Shown one piece after another: positions 8,499 through 12,367 of a DNA stretch of 12,367 nt. Under the pieces are notes generated by a model. That model was not told the DNA's origin. It was given only the letters and a program-made list of their open reading frames with translations, and searched no databases. The stretch is from Deltaproteobacteria bacterium (GTDB lineage Bacteria; Desulfobacterota_E; Deferrimicrobia; Deferrimicrobiales; Deferrimicrobiaceae). The stretch lies in assembly GCA_023488945.1 (NCBI GenBank), contig JAMDBZ010000036.1, positions 1 through 12,367 of the forward strand, written 5' to 3'. Made by a program: the position numbers and the translations under genes. Every line of letters starts with the position of its first letter. Within the stretch, counting starts at the first letter, position 1.

Positions 8499-8507
8499 AT
8501 CATAACA
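8499..8507 (-). promoter_or_regulatory. Predicted promoter of the gsp operon (extended -10)
   Basis: On the minus strand TGTTATGAT fits an extended -10 (TGn plus TATGAT, five of six matches to TATAAT). Transcription would begin about 15-20 bases before the gspC ATG. No good -35 lies at 16-18 bases; a TTGACT at 8531-8536 is 26 bases away, too far to pair. The -10 is embedded in the 11-bp palindrome GTTAT-C-ATAAC (8496-8506), which could be an operator or chance. The prediction comes from sequence only. Confidence 0.4.
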
Positions 8508-8616
8508 TTTTGGTCCGTTCGCTCCGATCGAGTCAACAGCGGATTGGGAATGGGGCGGCGATCCCGCTTCAAGGCGTTGATGCATGGAAGCCCGGCGGGT
8601 TCGCGGGGACCGGTTT

Positions 8617-8645
8617 TTGACACGGACCCAGCGGCATGGTATTTC
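8617..8645 (+). promoter_or_regulatory. Predicted sigma70-type promoter of glnS
   Basis: A perfect TTGACA (8617-8622) is followed after 17 bases by TATTTC (8640-8645), which is preceded by TG at 8637-8638. The -10 is weak but the spacing, the consensus -35 and the extended TGn support a promoter. Transcription would start near 8652, leaving a leader of about 50 bases before the glnS ATG. The rest of the 223-bp divergent region (8478-8700) shows no other gene. Confidence 0.5.
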
Positions 8646-8700
8646 TTAATGCCGTTTACCCGGTCACAAACAAACGACTTGCGGCGAGCGTTCCACACCC

Positions 8701-10437
8701 ATGCCTCATCCCGAATCGAATCCGCAGACCTCCGAGGGAAAAGAAAGCCTCGATTTTCTCCGTGAGATCGTCAAACGCGACACGCTCTCCGGCCTCCACG
8801 GCGGCCGGGTGGTGACGCGATTCCCCCCCGAGCCGAACGGCTATCTGCATATCGGCCATGCCAAGTCCATCTGCCTGAACTTCGGCATCGCCCGGGAGTT
8901 CGGCGGCGTCTGCCACCTGCGCTTCGACGACACGAACCCGGAGACGGAGGACATGACGTACGTCGAGTCGATCATGCGCGACGTGCGGTGGCTCGGCTTC
9001 GACTGGGGGGACAAGCTCTTCTTCGCTTCGGACTACTACGAACAGCTCTACGGGTTTGCGGTCCGGCTCATCCGGGACGGCAAGGCGTACGTGGACAGCC
9101 TGAGCGAGGAGGAGATCCGGCGGTATCGCGGCACCGTCACGGAACCCGGTCGCGAAAGCCCCTACCGGAGCCGCTCGGTGGAGGAGAACCTGGACCTCTT
9201 CGCCCGGATGCGCGCCAGCGAGTTTCCGGACGGGGCGCACGTCCTGCGCGCCAAGGGGGACATGGCGGCCCGGAACATGAAGATGCGGGATCCGTTGCTC
9301 TACCGGATCCGCCACGAGTCGCACTACCGCCGGGGCGACGACTGGTGCATCTATCCGATGTACGATTTCGCCCACCCGTTGTCGGACGCCATCGAGAACG
9401 TCACGCACTCGATCTGCACGCTGGAGTTCGAGAACAACCGGGCGATCTACGACTGGCTGCTCGAAAACCTGTTCGAGGAACCGCGGCCGCACCAGTACGA
9501 GTTCGCGCGCCTCAACCTCGACTTCACGGTGATGAGCAAGCGCAAGCTGCTTCAGCTCGTGGAGGAGGGCCATGTCTGCGGCTGGGACGACCCCCGCATG
9601 CCGACGATCGCGGGAATGCGACGGCGCGGTTATACGCCGGAAGGGATCCGTCTCTTCGCCGCGCGCATCGGCGTCGACAAGGCCAACAGCCGCGTGAGCA
9701 TGGAGCTGCTCGAGGACGCGATCCGCGACGACCTCAACGCCCGCGCCCCGCGGGCCATGGCCGTCCTGCGCCCCCTGAAGGTGACGATCACCAATTACCC
9801 GGCCGGGAAGGTCGAATGGCTGGAGGCGCCCCTCTGGCCGCACGACATCGGGAAGGAGGGCTCGCGCCGGGTGCCGCTGACCCGCGAGGTCTGCATCGAG
9901 CGAACCGACTTCGCCGAGAGCCCCCCGCCCGACTGGAAGCGGTTTTCTCCCGGCAAAGAGGTCCGGCTGATGAACGCCTGCTTCATCCGGTGCGAAGAGA
10001 TCGTCAGGGACCCGACCTCGGGGGAGGCCGTCGAACTTCGCTGCGCCTATGACCCGGACTCATTGGGCCGGAAGGCAAGCGGGCCGCGCCGGAAGGCCGC
10101 GGCCATCCAGTGGGTGTCGGCCGCGCATGCGATTCCGGCGGAAGTCCGGTTGTATGGCCGGTTGTTCACCGTGCCCGACCCGGAGAACGTGGAGAAAGGA
10201 AAGACCTTCAAGGACTTCCTCGATCCCGGATCCGCGGGAATCCTGCGCGGATGCCTGGTCGAACCGGGCCTGGCCGAGGCGCGGGGCGGCGACCGCTTCC
10301 AGTTCGTGCGCCACGGCTACTTCATGGCCGACCCCGTCGATTCGAAGCCGGGCGCCCTTGTCTTCAACCGGATCGTCGAGCTGAAGGACAAGTACCGGCC
10401 GGCCGTGCAGGGTCTGCTCAAGCGGAAGCCCGGTTAG
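8701..10437 (+). CDS. glnS: Glutaminyl-tRNA synthetase (GlnRS)
   Basis: This class I synthetase charges tRNA-Gln with glutamine in the cytoplasm, using ATP. The 578-residue product is slightly longer than the E. coli enzyme, which is about 554 residues. It has the HIGH motif (50-53) inside FPPEPNGYLHIGHAKS, and the second ATP-binding motif, KMSKS in the generic class I form, as VMSKR (277-281). Other GlnRS blocks include LRFDDTNP (73-80), CIYPMYDFAHPLSD (216-229) and WDDPRMPT, and the C-terminal beta-barrel anticodon-binding part follows with WVSAAHAIP. The LRFDDTNP and VMSKR forms distinguish GlnRS from bacterial GluRS. The ATG at 8701 is used because it lies near the conserved N terminus; no strong Shine-Dalgarno precedes it (GGCGAG is about 12 bases off). 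The gene is divergent from gspC and stands alone. Confidence 0.97.
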   Translation: MPHPESNPQTSEGKESLDFLREIVKRDTLSGLHGGRVVTRFPPEPNGYLHIGHAKSICLNFGIAREFGGVCHLRFDDTNPETEDMTYVESIMRDVRWLGFDWGDKLFFASDYYEQLYGFAVRLIRDGKAYVDSLSEEEIRRYRGTVTEPGRESPYRSRSVEENLDLFARMRASEFPDGAHVLRAKGDMAARNMKMRDPLLYRIRHESHYRRGDDWCIYPMYDFAHPLSDAIENVTHSICTLEFENNRAIYDWLLENLFEEPRPHQYEFARLNLDFTVMSKRKLLQLVEEGHVCGWDDPRMPTIAGMRRRGYTPEGIRLFAARIGVDKANSRVSMELLEDAIRDDLNARAPRAMAVLRPLKVTITNYPAGKVEWLEAPLWPHDIGKEGSRRVPLTREVCIERTDFAESPPPDWKRFSPGKEVRLMNACFIRCEEIVRDPTSGEAVELRCAYDPDSLGRKASGPRRKAAAIQWVSAAHAIPAEVRLYGRLFTVPDPENVEKGKTFKDFLDPGSAGILRGCLVEPGLAEARGGDRFQFVRHGYFMADPVDSKPGALVFNRIVELKDKYRPAVQGLLKRKPG

Positions 10438-10711
10438 GACACCTCTTTCTCCCGGATCATCCTCTCCATCGGAACGACGAAGGTTGACCCGTGGAGCGAG
10501 GACTCCCTTCAAGCCGGAGGTGCAGCCCGACCCGATCCGGTGGGAGAGGGGCCCCGCCGCAAAAGAAATAACCCGTTTCCCTTTCGCATCGTTTGAGTAA
10601 CATACTTGGAAACATCGCTGACAAGGACGGTAACGTGTCCGCATTCCCGTTCGCGGAAATTCCCGGGACCCCACGGAGCATCAACGGGGAAGCCGCCGCC
10701 GAAGAGCGATA
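10438..10711. other. Non-coding gap with one G+C-rich hairpin
   Basis: No convincing gene is seen in these 274 bases. The only clear structure is a seven-base-pair stem, CGGTGGG (10538-10544) with CCCGCCG (10553-10559) and an eight-base loop. It is followed by an A-rich rather than a T-rich stretch on the plus strand, so it is a poor intrinsic terminator. I found no convincing promoter for the downstream relic and could not match the segment to a known riboswitch class. Confidence 0.4.
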
Positions 10712-11879
10712 ATGTCCTGGTTGATCCCTTCCCTGATCGCCGCGATGATCGGCACCTCGGTGCTTTCCATCGTGTACCTGTATCTCTACGCGGAGTACCG
10801 GGAGCGGTACCTCGGCATCTGGGGGGGGATGCTGGGCGGTCTACACGCTCCAGCTCCTGATCACCCTGGGGGCGGTCCTGTGGAGATCCGCAACCCTGGA
10901 CACGGCGTTCCACCTGTTCGCCTTCGTCAGCGGGACCCTCCTGTACTGGGGGGCGCAGGAGTTCGCGGGGGAGAAGCTCTCCCGCGCGTGGCTCGCCGGG
11001 TTCGCGCTGGCCGCCGCCTGGGTCGTCATCGCCGCGGCGGGCCGCATTTCCTTCCTCGCCGCCACGCTCCCCATGTCCCTTTTCCTGGGATGTGTGTATA
11101 TGTGGACGGGCCTCGTCTTCCTCCGGATCAAGGGGCTCGATGGCTTCGGCAAGAGGGTCACGGCGGGAGCGTTCATCTTGTGGGGAATCCACCTGCTCGA
11201 TTACCCCTTCCTTCGGCCCGTGGAGTGGTTCGCCCCGTGGGGGTTCCTTATCGCCGCCACGCTCTCCCTTTTCGCCGCCCTCGGGATCATCCTCCTGTTT
11301 TTCCAGAAGACCAGGGATGCCCTGTCCCGGAGCGAGGAGAGGTTCCGTCTCCTTGCGGAAAACGCCCGCGACATCATCTTCCGCTACCGTCTGCGGCCGA
11401 CTCAGGGGTTCGAATACATGAGCCCCTCGGTTGCGGCCGTCACGGGGTACGAACCGGCGGATTTCTATCGCGAACCCGCCCTGCTGGGCAGGATCGTCCA
11501 CCCCGGCGACGCGCCGGTCCTGGAGGAGATTCGAAGTTCCCCGGGGGCCGCGCTCCCGGAGCTGCGCTGGGTTCGCAGGGACGGGTCGGAGGTCTGGATC
11601 GAGCTTCACAACGTCCCCATCCACGACGGCTCGGGGGACCTCGTTGCGATCGAGGGGATCGCCCGGGATATCACGGAGCGGAGGGCGCTCGAAGACCTGC
11701 TCGCCCTCCACCCCGGGATGTCGGTCCTCTACGCCTCGGGGTACGCGGCGAACGCCATCGCCCACCACGGCGTTCTGGACGAAGGGACCGCCTTCCTCCA
11801 GAAGCCCTTTACGCCCGACGCCCTGAGACGGAAGGTCCGTGAGGTGCTGGACTCCCGGAATCCGGAGGGGGCCTTTTAG
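10712..11879 (+). pseudogene. Frameshifted relic of a membrane PAS hybrid sensor histidine kinase
   Basis: The gene starts at the ATG at 10712 and breaks frame in a run of eight G (10821-10828). Removing one G restores a single 388-residue reading frame to the TAG at 11877-11879. The restored protein has about seven hydrophobic segments (residues about 2-26, 37-56, 64-80, 93-110, 113-135, 150-160, 173-196), a PAS domain (about 208-328, SEERFRLLAENARDIIF to IARDITERRALE) and the last third of a response-regulator receiver domain (about 330-380, with LYASGY and FLQKPFTP). The histidine kinase core (HisKA, HATPase) and the receiver part with the phospho-acceptor Asp are missing. A parent of the form 7TM-PAS-kinase-receiver is inferred. 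Downstream of the shift, an open frame from an ATG at 11073 encodes 268 residues but has no ribosome site. Signalling function is unlikely. Confidence 0.75.
11691..11879 (+). other. Receiver-domain tail fused directly to PAS (deletion junction)
   Basis: Directly after the PAS exit motif DITERRALE (ending near 11693), the frame reads DLLALHPGMSVLYASGYAA and then GVLDEGTAFLQKPFTPDALRRK in two adjoining pieces. This matches the alpha4-beta5-alpha5 end of receiver domains in hybrid kinases, where the Lys of QKPF is the conserved receiver lysine. The upstream receiver motifs (acidic pair and phospho-Asp) and the whole kinase core are absent. The join is in frame, which fits an internal deletion of a longer gene. 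Confidence 0.7.
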
Positions 11880-12058
11880 CCCGCATCTCTCACCGGGGTT
11901 CGTCGCGAGGTGGTGGAGACGGGCGTGGATACAAGGCGCGCGACCGAGGGCCCCGGAGGCGTAGGGGACAGTACGCCGAGGAGCCCGACCGAGCGCCACG
12001 CAGGAGACATGCCCGGATCCGCCGCCGCAGCAGAAGCCTGGTGAGAAATGCGGGCTAA
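11876..12058. repeat. 183-bp imperfect palindromic intergenic repeat with 19-bp inverted ends
   Basis: The left arm TTAGCCCGCATCTCTCACC (11876-11894) is the inverse complement of the right arm (12040-12058) at 18 of 19 positions. The centre is a perfect hairpin, GGCGTA (11958-11963) and TACGCC (11972-11977), with an eight-base loop. The sequence between centre and ends also pairs imperfectly, for example CGGGCGTG (11920 region) with CGGGCATG on the other strand (12010 region). The whole element is thus one long degenerate palindrome. It lies between convergent genes, and the TAG stops of both the sensor relic (11877-11879) and the higA relic (12055-12057, minus) fall inside its arms. No transposase is inside. 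Similar elements occur in intergenic regions of deltaproteobacterial genomes as far as I recall, but this was not searched. Confidence 0.75.
11958..11977. terminator. Central hairpin of the repeat, possible bidirectional terminator
   Basis: GGCGTA and TACGCC form a six-base-pair stem around an eight-base loop, with partial extension by GGGC and GCCC segments outside. It sits between two convergent reading frames, where a transcript from either side would fold. There is no T-tract, so intrinsic termination is not shown; fold-back of a transcript or simple repeat structure are equally possible. Confidence 0.3.
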
Positions 12059-12240
12059 CTTGCCTTGCGCAGCTTCGGAACCGACTTGGTCGGCCGCTTC
12101 AATGCGAGGTCATGTGCGGCCTGCATATTCAGCCAAAACTCCGGCGTCGTCTCCAACGCCTGCGCCAGAAGCCAAGCCGTCTCGGAAGTGATCCCTCTCT
12201 TCCCTCGGATAATTTCGTTGATCCGCTGGACTTGAGACTA
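12055..12240 (-). pseudogene. higA: HigA/VapI-type antitoxin, 5' end lost (interrupted by an insertion sequence)
   Basis: Reading right to left, the frame encodes about 60 residues: QVQRINEIIRGKRGITSETA, then WLLAQALETTPEFWLNMQAA, then a basic tail and a TAG stop at 12055-12057. The INEI-RGKRGIT and TPEFWLN blocks are characteristic of the HigA family, the helix-turn-helix antitoxins of HigBA modules that bind both the toxin and their own promoter. The first 35-40 residues, including the first part of the helix-turn-helix and the start codon, are missing. An in-frame TAG occurs at the break (12238-12240) and AT-rich sequence of a different style begins beyond it. The HigB toxin gene normally lies upstream of higA, so it would be on the far side of the insertion, outside this window. 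No functional antitoxin can be made from this piece. Confidence 0.75.
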
Positions 12241-12367
12241 AGTGCTCCATTTCATAAATACGATAACATATTATGACTTGCCACTGGCATCGGGGTATGG
12301 CATGGTGTTAACCAGGGAGGGCCGTATCCATGCCGAGAGCAAGCCCCTACCAGATCCGCCTCTCTCC
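12241..12367 (+). mobile_element. Left end of an IS630-like insertion sequence (partial)
   Basis: From about 12241 the composition drops sharply to an AT-rich stretch (12249-12277) unlike the surrounding DNA, exactly where the higA homology stops. The junction contains a TA dinucleotide (12239-12240), the target type duplicated by IS630/Tc1-mariner elements. A near-palindrome runs from CATAA (12253-12257) to TTATG (12271-12275). A TATTAT (12269-12274) could be the -10 for the transposase gene. The exact outer end cannot be fixed without the other copy of the terminal repeat, which is off the window; it could lie some bases inside 12225-12241. Confidence 0.5.
12330..12367 (+). CDS. Transposase N terminus, IS630-like (partial)
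   Basis: An ATG at 12330 preceded by AGGGAGGG eight bases upstream opens a frame reading MPRASPYQIRLS, which continues past the window edge. A short basic start followed by a Pro-Tyr-x-I-x-L-S pattern resembles the N terminus of IS630-family transposases, which continue into a helix-turn-helix and a DDE catalytic domain. Only 12 residues are visible, so the family call rests on this motif, the strong ribosome site and the TA junction with the broken higA gene. Another transposase family remains possible. Confidence 0.5.
   Translation, partial: MPRASPYQIRLS

Noticed and set aside
8656..9843. 395-codon minus-strand frame opposite glnS
   Set aside because: It is a shadow of a highly conserved synthetase gene and has no recognisable domain.
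10538..10559. Intrinsic terminator for glnS
   Set aside because: A seven-base-pair stem exists but it is followed by A-rich, not T-rich, sequence, and it lies 100 bases after the stop.
10484..10560. Possible riboswitch upstream of the sensor relic
   Set aside because: The GC-rich segment has a hairpin and GGAGGTGCAG-like stretches, but the conserved cores of the cobalamin and cyclic di-GMP classes could not be matched, so no RNA class is claimed.
10712..11842. 376-codon frame starting at the true sensor start and running on past the G tract
   Set aside because: After the G run the translation becomes low-complexity Pro/Arg/Gly sequence, while membrane and PAS similarity continues in the neighbouring frame. 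The long frame is an effect of the frameshift.
10509..11999. 496-codon minus-strand frame opposite the sensor relic
   Set aside because: Composition is charged and repetitive, there is no domain, and it crosses the intergenic repeat; it is a shadow frame.
1..12367. CRISPR array, tRNA or rRNA genes
   Set aside because: No regularly spaced direct repeats, no tRNA-like cloverleaf and no rRNA signature sequence were noticed on either strand.

Overview
The window is high-GC bacterial DNA (by eye well above 60% G+C). It carries a nearly complete type II secretion system (T2SS) operon, so the host is a diderm (Gram-negative) bacterium. The gene order gspC-D-E-F-G-H-I-J-K, the bacterial GlnRS, a membrane sensor with PAS and receiver parts, and the style of the intergenic repeat suggest a Deltaproteobacteria/Desulfobacterota-like organism. 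That placement is an inference from style, not a phylogenetic result.

Bases 1-8477, minus strand: nine T2SS genes read right to left. gspC (inner-membrane clamp with PDZ domain), gspD (outer-membrane secretin), gspE (assembly ATPase) and gspF (inner-membrane platform) come first. They are followed by gspG (major pseudopilin) and the minor pseudopilins gspH, gspI, gspJ and gspK; gspK runs off the left edge. Spacing is 14 bp or less, or the genes overlap, several with the ATGA stop/start arrangement, so this is one translationally coupled operon. GspL and GspM, and the prepilin peptidase GspO, are not in view. A promoter with an extended -10 precedes gspC.

Bases 8478-8700 are a divergent control region. 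glnS (glutaminyl-tRNA synthetase, 8701-10437, plus) is intact and unrelated to secretion.

Bases 10438-12367 are a decaying accessory segment. A 274-bp stretch with no recognisable gene is followed by a sensor-kinase relic (10712-11879). The relic is frameshifted at a run of eight G, and it has lost its whole kinase core, so a PAS domain runs directly into the tail of a receiver domain. Next is a ~183-bp imperfect palindromic repeat with 19-bp inverted ends (11876-12058); its two arms supply the stop codons of the convergent relics on either side. Then comes the 3' part of a higA-type antitoxin gene on the minus strand, cut off near 12240 by what appears to be the left end of an IS630-like insertion sequence, whose transposase gene starts at 12330 and leaves the window.

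No new multigene system was found. The most unusual items are the PAS-receiver deletion relic with its poly-G frameshift, the palindromic repeat shared by two convergent stop codons, and the antitoxin gene broken by an insertion sequence.
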